From Hylemonella gracilis (GTDB taxonomy: Bacteria > Pseudomonadota > Gammaproteobacteria > Burkholderiales > Burkholderiaceae_C), in assembly GCF_004328645.1 (NCBI RefSeq), contig NZ_CP031395.1, positions 3,125,501 to 3,189,500 of the forward strand: a DNA stretch of 64,000 nucleotides. Reading direction: 5' to 3'. The first letter of the stretch is position 1; each line of letters opens with the position of its first letter. The position numbers and the translations under genes were made by a program. The notes under the pieces are model-generated. The model was not told the DNA's origin, did not search any database, and was given only the letters and a program-made list of their open reading frames with translations. Shown here one piece after another: positions 36,306-44,395 of this stretch.

Positions 36306-37655
36306 ATGAAGCCCCTCTTCGATGACTCCGACATGGCCGATGCGGCGTACCAGGAACTCTGCATCGAAAACCTGCCCGCCACGCAGACCCAACTGCGCCT
36401 GGCGGTGGTGACGGAAACCTATCCGCCGGAAGTCAACGGCGTCGCCATGACCTTGCAACGCGTGGTGCAGGGCCTGCGCGAGCGCGGCCACCAGGTGCAA
36501 CTCGTGCGCCCGCGTCAGACGCATGAAAAGACCTCGATCGCGCCGGGCGGCAACGACGCGCCCTCCAGGCATGTGGCGGCAAGCGAAGAGGCGGACATGC
36601 AGGCGCAAGCGCAGGACGTGCTGCTGCGCGGCATGGCCATCCCCCACTACCCGCATCTTCAGATCGGTTTCCCGGCGCGGCGGCAATTGCGCGCCCTGTG
36701 GTCGGTGCAGCGACCCGACCTCGTGCACATCGCGACCGAGGGGCCGCTGGGCTGGTCGGCGCTGCGCGTGGCACGCAAGCTGCGCATCCCCGTCACCTCG
36801 GACTTTCGCACCAACTTCCACGCCTACAGCGGGCACTACCGCCTGGGCTGGCTGGCCAAGCCCATCATGGCCTACCTCAAGCGCTTCCACAACCAGGCCC
36901 AGGCCACCATGGTGCCCACGCGCGAGCTGGCGAGCGAACTCGAGGCCCGTGGCTTCGAACGTCTGCAGGTCGTCGCGCGCGGCGTGGATACGCAGTTGCT
37001 GCACCCCGCCAAGCGCGACGCCAAACTGCGCGCGCAATGGTGCGAGCAGGCCGGCGTGCGGGCCGACGCGCCCGTGCTGCTCTGCGTGGGCCGGATCGCG
37101 CACGAGAAGAACCTGGGGCTGCTGATCTCGGCCTGGAAGCAGGCGCGCTTGCAGCAACCCGAATTGCTGCTGGTGCTCACCGGCAACGGGCCGGCACGCG
37201 AGGAACTGCAAGCCGAACTGGCGCCCTACGGGCCGATGGTGATTTTCACCGGCGTGCTGCAGGGCGAGGCGCTGGCACGTTGCTACGCCAGCGCGGACAT
37301 CTTCGCCTTCCCCAGCCGCACCGAGACCTTCGGCAACGTCGTGCTCGAAGCCATGGCCAGTGGCCTGGCCGTGCTGGCCCTGGACTACGCCGCCGCCGCG
37401 CAGCACATCACGCACGGCCACAATGGCCTGCTCGCCCCCCTGGACGACGAAACGCTCTTCACGCGACAACTGGTCAACCTGGCGCGGGATGCCGACCTGC
37501 GCGCGCGCCTGCGCGTGCGCGCCCACGAAACCGCGCGCCGTTGCGGCTGGGGCGGCATCGTGGCCCAGGTCGAGACGGTGATGAAGAACGCCATCCAGCC
37601 GCTCCGCGTCAGCATGGATGCGCCCGCGGTTGAAGCCCAGGCCGAACCAGCCTGA
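36306..37655 (+). CDS. GT4 family glycosyltransferase, possible diacylglycerol glycosyltransferase
   Basis: 449 residues from the ATG at 36306 (36297 and 36333 are alternatives; no good ribosome-binding site). GT-B fold: N-domain AVVTETYPPEVNGVAMTLQR; C-domain CVGRIAHEKNLGLL and the E-x7-E donor motif in SRTETFGNVVLEAMASG. It belongs to the cluster of SqdX/Agt and mannosyltransferases that transfer sugar to diacylglycerol or lipid acceptors. With PlcP at 49.2 kb, it is a good candidate for the enzyme that turns PlcP-made diacylglycerol into glycolipid under phosphate limitation. Its stop lies within the Pho box of the next operon. Confidence 0.75.
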   Translation: MKPLFDDSDMADAAYQELCIENLPATQTQLRLAVVTETYPPEVNGVAMTLQRVVQGLRERGHQVQLVRPRQTHEKTSIAPGGNDAPSRHVAASEEADMQAQAQDVLLRGMAIPHYPHLQIGFPARRQLRALWSVQRPDLVHIATEGPLGWSALRVARKLRIPVTSDFRTNFHAYSGHYRLGWLAKPIMAYLKRFHNQAQATMVPTRELASELEARGFERLQVVARGVDTQLLHPAKRDAKLRAQWCEQAGVRADAPVLLCVGRIAHEKNLGLLISAWKQARLQQPELLLVLTGNGPAREELQAELAPYGPMVIFTGVLQGEALARCYASADIFAFPSRTETFGNVVLEAMASGLAVLALDYAAAAQHITHGHNGLLAPLDDETLFTRQLVNLARDADLRARLRVRAHETARRCGWGGIVAQVETVMKNAIQPLRVSMDAPAVEAQAEPA

Positions 37656-37680
37656 CACGGCGACGTCATCGCCGCGTCAC
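37652..37680 (+). promoter_or_regulatory. Pho box of the Ugp-like operon
   Basis: CTGACAC (37652-37658), ACGTCAT (37663-37669) and GCGTCAC (37674-37680) at an exact 11-bp period, then 10 bp and a TAGACT -10 (37691-37696). The predicted transcription start is at about 37703, 2 bp before the ATG, so the mRNA may be leaderless. Confidence 0.65.
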
Positions 37681-37704
37681 GCGCGCTTTCTAGACTGCCC
37701 GCCC

Positions 37705-38808
37705 ATGTCTTCCATCCAGTTGCTGGGTGTGCGCAAGCAGTGGGGCCCGACCACCGCGCTCGCGGACATCAACCTCACCATCGAACCGGGCAGCTTCTGC
37801 GTGCTGCTGGGGCCCTCGGGCTGCGGCAAGTCCACCACCCTGCGCATCATCGCCGGGCTGGAAAGCGCCAGCGCCGGCCGGGTACTGATCGACGGGCGTG
37901 ACGTCACGGCGCTGCCACCCGCGCAGCGCGGCATCGCCATGGTGTTCCAGAACTACGCCCTGTTCCCGCACCTCAGCGTGGCCGACAACATCCGCTTCGG
38001 TCTGTCGGTACGCAAGCTGCCCCCAGGCGAAATCAGCCGGCGCTTGCACGAGACCGCGGAGCTGCTGGGCCTCACCGCTCTGCTGGCGCGCAAGCCGTCC
38101 CAACTCTCGGGCGGCCAGCAGCAGCGCGTGGCCCTGGGCCGCGCCCTGGTCGCGCAAGCCAAGGTCTGCCTGATGGATGAACCCTTGTCCAACCTGGACG
38201 CGCAACTGCGCCAGGACATGCGGCGCGAGCTGCGCGAGCTGCAAAAGCGCCTGGGCCTGACGGTGGTCTACGTCACGCACGACCAGACCGAGGCCATGAG
38301 CATGGCCGACCAAGTGCTCTTGCTCCACCAAGGCCAGATCGAACAAGCCGCCACGCCGCGCCTGCTCTACGCGCAGCCGGCCAGCACCTTCGCGGCGCGC
38401 TTCATCGGCACCCCGCCCATGAACCTGCTGCGCCTGCGCGCGGGTCGCATCGCCGGCAGTGACCTGCCCGTGCTGGGTCTGACCGCCGACCTGGACCAGG
38501 CCGCCTTTCTGGGTCTGCGACCGGAGGCGGTCCGGCTGCTCCCGCCCGATGCCCCTCAAGCGGACGCAGGCATGGCAACCCACAGGATCGCCCAGGTGCG
38601 CGGCAGCGAATACCTCGGCGCCGACCTGGTGCTGCATTGCGCCATCGGCGAGGAGACGCTGACCGTGCGCCTGGACGGCCGCGCGGCACAGGGCAACGCC
38701 ACGCCCCTCGACGTCGGCGCGACCGTGCGCCTGGACTGGGACGCGGCCGATGCCCACCTCTTCGACGCTGACGGGCGCCGCATCACGCCAGCATCGTCCC
38801 TGCACTGA
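37705..38808 (+). CDS. ugpC: ABC transporter ATPase, Ugp (glycerol-3-phosphate) type
   Basis: 367 residues. Walker A GPSGCGKST, Q-loop VFQNYALFPHL, signature LSGGQQQRVALGRAL, Walker B VCLMDEPLSNLD, H-loop VTHDQTEAMS, then a C-terminal TOBE-like domain of the MalK/UgpC class. It energises the importer formed with the next three genes. Gene order here is C-B-A-E rather than the B-A-E-C of Escherichia coli. I assign Ugp mainly from the binding protein and the Pho box; another sugar or polyol is possible. Confidence 0.8.
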   Translation: MSSIQLLGVRKQWGPTTALADINLTIEPGSFCVLLGPSGCGKSTTLRIIAGLESASAGRVLIDGRDVTALPPAQRGIAMVFQNYALFPHLSVADNIRFGLSVRKLPPGEISRRLHETAELLGLTALLARKPSQLSGGQQQRVALGRALVAQAKVCLMDEPLSNLDAQLRQDMRRELRELQKRLGLTVVYVTHDQTEAMSMADQVLLLHQGQIEQAATPRLLYAQPASTFAARFIGTPPMNLLRLRAGRIAGSDLPVLGLTADLDQAAFLGLRPEAVRLLPPDAPQADAGMATHRIAQVRGSEYLGADLVLHCAIGEETLTVRLDGRAAQGNATPLDVGATVRLDWDAADAHLFDADGRRITPASSLH

Positions 38809-38834
38809 TTTTTCCAACCCCGGAGCACGCTCTC

Positions 38835-40118
38835 ATGCAACGCAAGACCTTCAACCGCTTCCTGATGACCTCGGCCATGGCTTTGGGCCTGGGTCACCTC
38901 GCGCTGGCCCAGACGGTGACGGAAGTTCCCTTCTTCTACCCGGTGGCCGTCGGTGGCCCCATCACCAAGGTGGTCGATGGCCTGGCGGAGGAATTCAACA
39001 AGGCCCACCCGGGCATCCAGATCAAGCCGGTCTACGCCGGCACCTACCAGGAAACCATCGTCAAGGCACTGACCGGCCACAAGTCCGGTCAGCCGCCGGT
39101 AGCCGCCGTGCTGCTGTCGACCGACCTCTTCACGCTGATCGACGAAGACGCTATTCAGCCGCTGGACGGCTACGTCAAGACCGCCGCCGACAAGGCCTGG
39201 CTGTCGAGCTTCTACCCCGGCTTCCTGCTCAACAGCCGCACCGGCGGCAAGACCTGGGGCGCGCCCTTCCAGCGTTCGACCATCGTGATGTACTACAACA
39301 AGGACCTGCTCAAGGCGGCCGGCATCGCCAAGGCTCCCGAGACCTGGGCCGAGTTGGCCGAAGCCGCGAAGAAACTCACGAAGAAGGACAGCGCCGGCAA
39401 GACCGTGCAGTACGGCATGCAGATCCCGTCCACCGGCTACGGCTACTGGATGCTGCAGGCCCTGGCCACGCAGAACGGCGCCGTGCTCGCCAATGACGCA
39501 GGCAACGCCGTCAAGCTGGACGACCCCAAGGTCATCGAAGCGCTGGAATACTGGGTCAAGCTGGCCAAAGATGGCGTGCACCCGCAAGGCGTCGTCGAAT
39601 GGGGCACCACGCCCAAGGACTTCCTGGAACAGAAGACCGCCATCATGTGGACGACCACGGGCAACCTGACCAATGTGCGCAAGAACGCCAGCTTCGACTT
39701 CGGCGTGGCCATGCTGCCCGCCCAGCAACGTCGCGGCTCGCCCACCGGCGGCGGCAACTTCTACATCTTCAAGAAAGCCACGCCCGCGCAGCAGCAAGCC
39801 GCTTTCCAGTTCATCCAGTGGATGACCCAGCCCGAGCGCGCCGCGCGGTGGAGCATCGACACCGGCTACGTCGCCACCTCGGCCCAGGCCTACGACACGC
39901 CCGCGCTCAAGGCCTACGCCAAGGACTTCCCGCCCGCGCTGGTGGCGCGTGACCAGCTCGCCCACGGCGTGGCAGAGTTCTCGACCCACGAGAACCAGCG
40001 CGTGACCAAAGCCCTCAACGACGCCGTGCAGGCCGCGCTGACCGGCGGCAAAACCCCCGCGCAAGCGCTGAAGGATGCGCAGGCCGAGGCTGAGCGCATC
40101 CTGCGCAGCTATCGCTGA
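38835..40118 (+). CDS. ugpB: Periplasmic substrate-binding protein, UgpB-like
   Basis: 427 residues with a signal peptide (MQRKTFNRFLMTSAMALGLG, cleavage after LALAQ-like AQT). The mature start EVPFFYPVAVGGPITKVVDG with EEFNKAHPGIQI is the UgpB pattern, and GTYQETIVKAL resembles the family's glycerophosphate-binding stretch. It would deliver glycerol-3-phosphate or glycerophosphodiesters. A long hairpin follows between this gene and the permease. Confidence 0.78.
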   Translation: MQRKTFNRFLMTSAMALGLGHLALAQTVTEVPFFYPVAVGGPITKVVDGLAEEFNKAHPGIQIKPVYAGTYQETIVKALTGHKSGQPPVAAVLLSTDLFTLIDEDAIQPLDGYVKTAADKAWLSSFYPGFLLNSRTGGKTWGAPFQRSTIVMYYNKDLLKAAGIAKAPETWAELAEAAKKLTKKDSAGKTVQYGMQIPSTGYGYWMLQALATQNGAVLANDAGNAVKLDDPKVIEALEYWVKLAKDGVHPQGVVEWGTTPKDFLEQKTAIMWTTTGNLTNVRKNASFDFGVAMLPAQQRRGSPTGGGNFYIFKKATPAQQQAAFQFIQWMTQPERAARWSIDTGYVATSAQAYDTPALKAYAKDFPPALVARDQLAHGVAEFSTHENQRVTKALNDAVQAALTGGKTPAQALKDAQAEAERILRSYR

Positions 40119-40138
40119 TCGGCCAACGCCATCCTGCC

Positions 40139-40217
40139 GCGAGCAGGGGGCGTGCCGGCCGCCGATTTCGATTTGCGCAGCAAATCACATGAGGCGGTCG
40201 GCATGCCCCCTGCTCGT
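40139..40217 (+). repeat. Long intercistronic inverted repeat between ugpB and ugpA
   Basis: Arms 40139-40163 and 40193-40217 match at 22 of 25 positions (mismatches allow G-U pairs) and enclose a second perfect hairpin (GATTTGC / GCAAATC around a 3-base loop). The arms include GAGCAGGGGGC and GCCCCCTGCTC. Such structures stabilise the upstream binding-protein mRNA and damp permease expression; that role is inferred here. Confidence 0.8.
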
Positions 40218-40232
40218 GGCAAGCGCACCACG

Positions 40233-41102
40233 ATGAATCAGAAACCCATCACCGCCTGGCTGTTGCTGCTGCCGGCCCTGCTGTTGCTGCTGGCCTTCAC
40301 CCACCTGCCCGCCGTCGCCACCTTCATCGACAGCTTCTATTCCACGCCCCGTGGCAGCCGCCCCGCCGTCTGGGTCGGGTTGGAGAACTATGCGGTGATG
40401 TTCGAGGACCCGGTGTTCTGGCGCGCGCTGCGCAACAACCTCTGGTACGCCGGCGCGACGATTCCCCTGTCCATCGGCCTGGCCCTGCTGATGGCGATCT
40501 GGGTGAACGAACGCATGACCGGCCGCGCCTTCCTGCGCCTGGCCTTTTTCACGCCCACCGTGCTGCCCATGATCGCGGTGGCCAACATCTGGCTCTTCTT
40601 CTACACCCCGCAGTACGGCCTGCTGGAACAGATCAGCGGCGCGCTCGGCCTGCCCTCGCACAACTGGCTCGGCACGCCCAGCACCGCGCTCGGCGCCGTG
40701 ACCCTGGTCGCGGTCTGGAAAGAGGCGGGGTTTTTCATGATCTTCTACCTCGCCGCGCTGCAAGGCCTCAACCCCAGCCTGCGCGAGGCCGCGGCCATCG
40801 AAGGGGCCTCGCGCTGGGCCTACTTCCGTCGCGTGCAGTGGCCGCTGCTGATGCCCACCACCCTCTTTGTCCTGGTCAACGCCGTCATCAACGCCTTTCG
40901 CACCGTGGACCACATCATCGTGCTCACGCGCGGTGGCCCCGACAACGCCACCCTGCTGCTGCTCTACCACCTCTACGAAGTTGGTTTCAAGTTCTGGGAC
41001 ACCGCCTACGCCTCGGCGTTGACCGTGTTGCTGCTCCTGGTCCTGGGTGGCGTGGCGCTGCTGCAGTTCTTCGTGCTCGACCGCAGGGTGCACTACCGAT
41101 GA
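40233..41102 (+). CDS. ugpA: ABC transporter permease, UgpA-like
   Basis: 289 residues, six hydrophobic helices and the EAA loop REAAAIEGASRWAYFRRVQW that docks the ATPase. MNQKPITAWLLLLPALLLLL at 40233 gives the correct first helix; the longer frame would start inside the hairpin. It overlaps ugpE by ATGA at 41099-41102. Confidence 0.82.
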   Translation: MNQKPITAWLLLLPALLLLLAFTHLPAVATFIDSFYSTPRGSRPAVWVGLENYAVMFEDPVFWRALRNNLWYAGATIPLSIGLALLMAIWVNERMTGRAFLRLAFFTPTVLPMIAVANIWLFFYTPQYGLLEQISGALGLPSHNWLGTPSTALGAVTLVAVWKEAGFFMIFYLAALQGLNPSLREAAAIEGASRWAYFRRVQWPLLMPTTLFVLVNAVINAFRTVDHIIVLTRGGPDNATLLLLYHLYEVGFKFWDTAYASALTVLLLLVLGGVALLQFFVLDRRVHYR

Positions 41103-41935
41103 ACGCATCCGCCCCTCGTCGATCCGTCTGGAATGAACCGGACTGGCTCGACACCCTGGCCGCCTGGTTGCTGGCCCTGCTCTGGGTATTGCCCCTGCTC
41201 TACGCCGTCTGGACCGCCTTTCACCCCGCCGCCTACGCGACGCGCTTCGACCTGACGGCCCCGCTCACCCTGGACAACTTTCGCCGCGCCTGGGAGGCCG
41301 CGCCTTTTGCGCGGTATTTCCTCAACACCACATTGATCGCCGCCACGACCCTGGCCGCGCAACTGGTGCTTGCCACGCTGGCGGCCTACGCCTTCGCGCG
41401 CCATGAATTTCGCGGCAAGCACCTCGTGTTCTCGCTCGTGCTGCTGCAACTGCTGGTGATGCCCGACATCCTGATCGTCGGCAACTACCAGACCATGGCG
41501 CGGCTGAACCTGGTGGACACGCTGCTGGCCGTGGGTCTGCCCTACTTCGCCTCGGCCTTCGCCATCTTCCTGCTGCGCCAGACCTTCATGGGCATCCCCA
41601 AGGAACTGGACGAAGCCGCGCGCGTGGAAGGCGCGAACACCTTGCAGACCCTGTGGCGTGTCTACGTGCCGCTGGCGCGCCCCACCTACCTGGCCTTTGC
41701 CTTGGTCTCGGTCAGCTTTCACTGGAACGACTTCCTCTGGCCTCTGGTCATCACCAACTCCCCGCAAACACGACCGCTCACCGTGGGACTGCAGGTTTTC
41801 GCCTCGGTCGAGCAGGGCGTGGACTGGTCCATCATCACCGCCGCCACGCTGCTGAGCTCGGCGCCGCTGCTGATCGCTTTTCTTCTCTTCCAACGTCAGT
41901 TCGTGCAAAGCTTCATGCGCGCCGGGATAAAGTAA
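41099..41935 (+). CDS. ugpE: ABC transporter permease, UgpE-like
   Basis: 278 residues with six helices and the EAA loop DEAARVEGANTLQTLWRVYV. It is the second permease of the Ugp-like importer and starts within the stop of ugpA (ATGA overlap). The EEP-family gene follows after 140 bp. Confidence 0.82.
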   Translation: MNASAPRRSVWNEPDWLDTLAAWLLALLWVLPLLYAVWTAFHPAAYATRFDLTAPLTLDNFRRAWEAAPFARYFLNTTLIAATTLAAQLVLATLAAYAFARHEFRGKHLVFSLVLLQLLVMPDILIVGNYQTMARLNLVDTLLAVGLPYFASAFAIFLLRQTFMGIPKELDEAARVEGANTLQTLWRVYVPLARPTYLAFALVSVSFHWNDFLWPLVITNSPQTRPLTVGLQVFASVEQGVDWSIITAATLLSSAPLLIAFLLFQRQFVQSFMRAGIK

Positions 41936-42075
41936 ACACCCCCGACTCTCGCTCACGGGGTGCAGCTCGCATCCCCCGGCGCTCCCCATGGCCCGGCAGA
42001 ACCGGCCCCACGCGAGCCCCCGCTTTGGCAGTCGTCGCTCACCGAGACCATCTATTCCGCGAGCCTCTCTTCATC

Positions 42076-42972
42076 ATGAAATTGATCACCTGGAACACAC
42101 AATGGTGCCAAGGCCTGGACGGTGTCGTCAGTCCGGAACGCATCGTGGCCGAGGCACGGGCCATGGCGGATTTCGATCTGCTCTGCCTGCAGGAAGTCGC
42201 CGTCCACTTTCCGGCGCTCACCGGCAGCAGCGCACCCGACCAGGTGGCGCGCCTGCGTGAATTGCTGCCCGACCACGAGATCCATTTCGGCGCGGCCGTG
42301 CAGGAACGTGGCCCGGACGGTCGCTGGCGCCAGTTCGGCAACCTGGTGGCCAGCCGCCTGCCCGTGCTGCAAGCCCAGCATCACGCCCTGCCCTGGCCTG
42401 CCGACCCGGGCGCGGAAGGCACGGGCGTGCGCTCCATGCCGCGGATGTGCACGGTGGTGACGGTGCTGGCGCCCTTCGCGCCGCGACCCCGGCCCTTGCG
42501 CGTCATGACCACCCACCTGGAGTACTACTCGCCCCTGCAGCGTGGTGCGCAGATCCAGGCCCTGCATGCGCTGCACGAGTCGGCCTGCGCGCGGGCGCTG
42601 TGCCCGCCCTGGGTCGACGCGCAGAGCACGGGCCCCTTCCAGGCCAAGCCCCACACCCAGAGCGCCCTGCTCTGCGGTGACTTCAACCTGCCCCCCGGCG
42701 CGCCGGAACATTGGCTGATCCAGCAACCGCTGGACGACGCACGCATGCCCGCGCTGCACGACCTCTGGCCCGTCGTGCACGGCGACCGCCCGCACGACCC
42801 GACCTTTCTGGTGCACGAGCGCGCATGGGGCCCCGAACCCGTGGCCTGTGACTTCGTGTTCGCCAGCGGCGACCTGCTGCCGCGCGTGCGGCGCATCGAG
42901 GTCAGCGGCGGGAGCCGCGCCTCAGACCATCAGCCCGTGCTGGTCGAGTTGGACGAGCGGGTCGCCGACTGA
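42076..42972 (+). CDS. Endonuclease/exonuclease/phosphatase (EEP) family hydrolase
   Basis: 298 residues with the EEP metal site: KLITWNTQW (Asn), LLCLQEVAV (Glu), THLEYYSP (His), CGDFNLPP (Asp/Asn) and SDHQPVLV (Asp-His). The family includes nucleases, inositol phosphatases and sphingomyelinase-type phosphodiesterases. No signal peptide is seen. In E. coli the ugp operon ends with the glycerophosphodiesterase ugpQ; an EEP enzyme in this position may cleave the imported phosphodiesters. Its last 43 bp overlap the convergent LplT gene. Confidence 0.82.
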   Translation: MKLITWNTQWCQGLDGVVSPERIVAEARAMADFDLLCLQEVAVHFPALTGSSAPDQVARLRELLPDHEIHFGAAVQERGPDGRWRQFGNLVASRLPVLQAQHHALPWPADPGAEGTGVRSMPRMCTVVTVLAPFAPRPRPLRVMTTHLEYYSPLQRGAQIQALHALHESACARALCPPWVDAQSTGPFQAKPHTQSALLCGDFNLPPGAPEHWLIQQPLDDARMPALHDLWPVVHGDRPHDPTFLVHERAWGPEPVACDFVFASGDLLPRVRRIEVSGGSRASDHQPVLVELDERVAD

Positions 42973-44357
42973 GCCCGGAACGAGAGGAGGCCCCGAAAGG
43001 GGCGTCGTCGCCTCGCCATTTGCCAGCCGACGAATCCGGCCAGGGTCAAGCCAGCCAGCGCCATCACCCCTTGCACCGGCATGTGCAGCGCGATCAGTCC
43101 CGCGTACAGGGCCAGCGCGAGCAGGATGCCCAGGTTTTCATTGAACCCCTGCACCGCGACGGACTGCCCCGCGCTCAGCAGGCGATGGCCGCGGTGCTGC
43201 AGCAATGCGTTCATGGGCACCACCATGACGCCGCCCAGGGCGCCCAGGGCCAGCAGCACGGGCAAGGCCCAGCGCCAGTCGCTGATCAGCAAGGGGCCAA
43301 GCACCAACAAAACGCCCATGGGCAGGCCAAGCGCCAGCACCCGCAGGGCATGGCGCAGGCGCAGGCGCGTCGCCACCCAGACTGCGCCACCCACCACGCC
43401 CGCCGCCACCGTGCCCTGCAGGTAGGCGGCTTGGTCCAGCCCCAGGGCCAGCGCGCGGGTGGCCCATAGCAGGACCGCGAACTGCAACAGCGCGGACAGG
43501 CCCCAGAACACCGAGGTCACGGCCAGGGAGAGCCCACCGGCACGGTCCCGCCAGAGCGTGCGGTTGGCGGCGCGAAAATCGGTCCACAGCCGCCGGGGCG
43601 AGGCGCCTGCGGGTCGAGGGGGGTAGCGCACGCCGCTGGGTCGGATGCCCAGATGGCACAGGGCCGCGAGCAGGTATACCGCGAGCACGCACAGCAGCGA
43701 GACCTGCAAGGTGCGCAGGGTGGACCCGAGTTCAGGTGGCAGGGAGTGCGGGAACGCGGAAGGCAGGCAAGCGCCCAGCCAGGCCAGCCGTTCGCCCGCC
43801 ACCACGGCCTGCACCCAGCTCGACTGCAACCAGACCGGCGCCACCAGGGCGCCGCCCAGCACCACCCCCAGCAGCACCGAGAGCACCACGGCCGATTCGA
43901 CCCAGCCATTGGCCGCGACCAGCACGGCTGGCGGGGTGCTTTCCGTCAGCAGGCCGTACTTGGCTGGCGCGTAAGCCGAGGCCCCCAGGCCCACAAGCGC
44001 AAAGGCAGCCAGCGGATGCAGGCCGGCCAGCAGGGCCAGGGCGCCCAGCAGCTTCAAGGCGTTCATCATCACCATCAAGCGGCGTTTGCAAATCCGGTCC
44101 GCCAGCGCGCCGACAAAGGGCGCAAGCAGCACATAGGACAGGGTGAAACTGAACTTGAGCAGCGGCGCCCACCAGGGCGGCGCGCCCAGCGCCAGCAGCC
44201 AGGCCATGGTGACGATGAGCAGGGCGTTGTCGGCCAGCGCGGACAGGAACTGCGCGGCGATCAGCCAGATGAAACCGGCGGGAAGCCGGGTAGATCGTGC
44301 CGGCACGGAGCGTGAATGACGCCCACCCGATGGCGCCCGCTGCTCGCCCCGGGTCAC
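42930..44357 (-). CDS. MFS transporter, LplT-like lysophospholipid flippase
   Basis: 475 residues with about 12 membrane helices and the LplT pattern: LIAAQFLSALADNALLIVTM at the start, PFVGALADRICKRRLMVMMN, and YGLLTESTPPAVLVAANGWV. LplT flips lysophospholipids across the inner membrane for re-acylation. No Aas acyltransferase is fused or adjacent. The start used is GTG at 44357, about 38 bp after the EAL-CBS-GGDEF gene, so both may share its Pho-box promoter. Confidence 0.85.
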   Translation of the reverse strand: MTRGEQRAPSGGRHSRSVPARSTRLPAGFIWLIAAQFLSALADNALLIVTMAWLLALGAPPWWAPLLKFSFTLSYVLLAPFVGALADRICKRRLMVMMNALKLLGALALLAGLHPLAAFALVGLGASAYAPAKYGLLTESTPPAVLVAANGWVESAVVLSVLLGVVLGGALVAPVWLQSSWVQAVVAGERLAWLGACLPSAFPHSLPPELGSTLRTLQVSLLCVLAVYLLAALCHLGIRPSGVRYPPRPAGASPRRLWTDFRAANRTLWRDRAGGLSLAVTSVFWGLSALLQFAVLLWATRALALGLDQAAYLQGTVAAGVVGGAVWVATRLRLRHALRVLALGLPMGVLLVLGPLLISDWRWALPVLLALGALGGVMVVPMNALLQHRGHRLLSAGQSVAVQGFNENLGILLALALYAGLIALHMPVQGVMALAGLTLAGFVGWQMARRRRPFRGLLSFRAQSATRSSNSTSTG

Positions 44358-44395
44358 GTGCGCCTCGTCATGAATGGCTTCTCGTGCATGCCGGC

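Noticed and set aside
42989..43002. GCCCC-GAAA-GGGGC hairpin as terminator of the EEP gene
   Set aside because: No T-run, and it lies inside the convergent LplT coding region.
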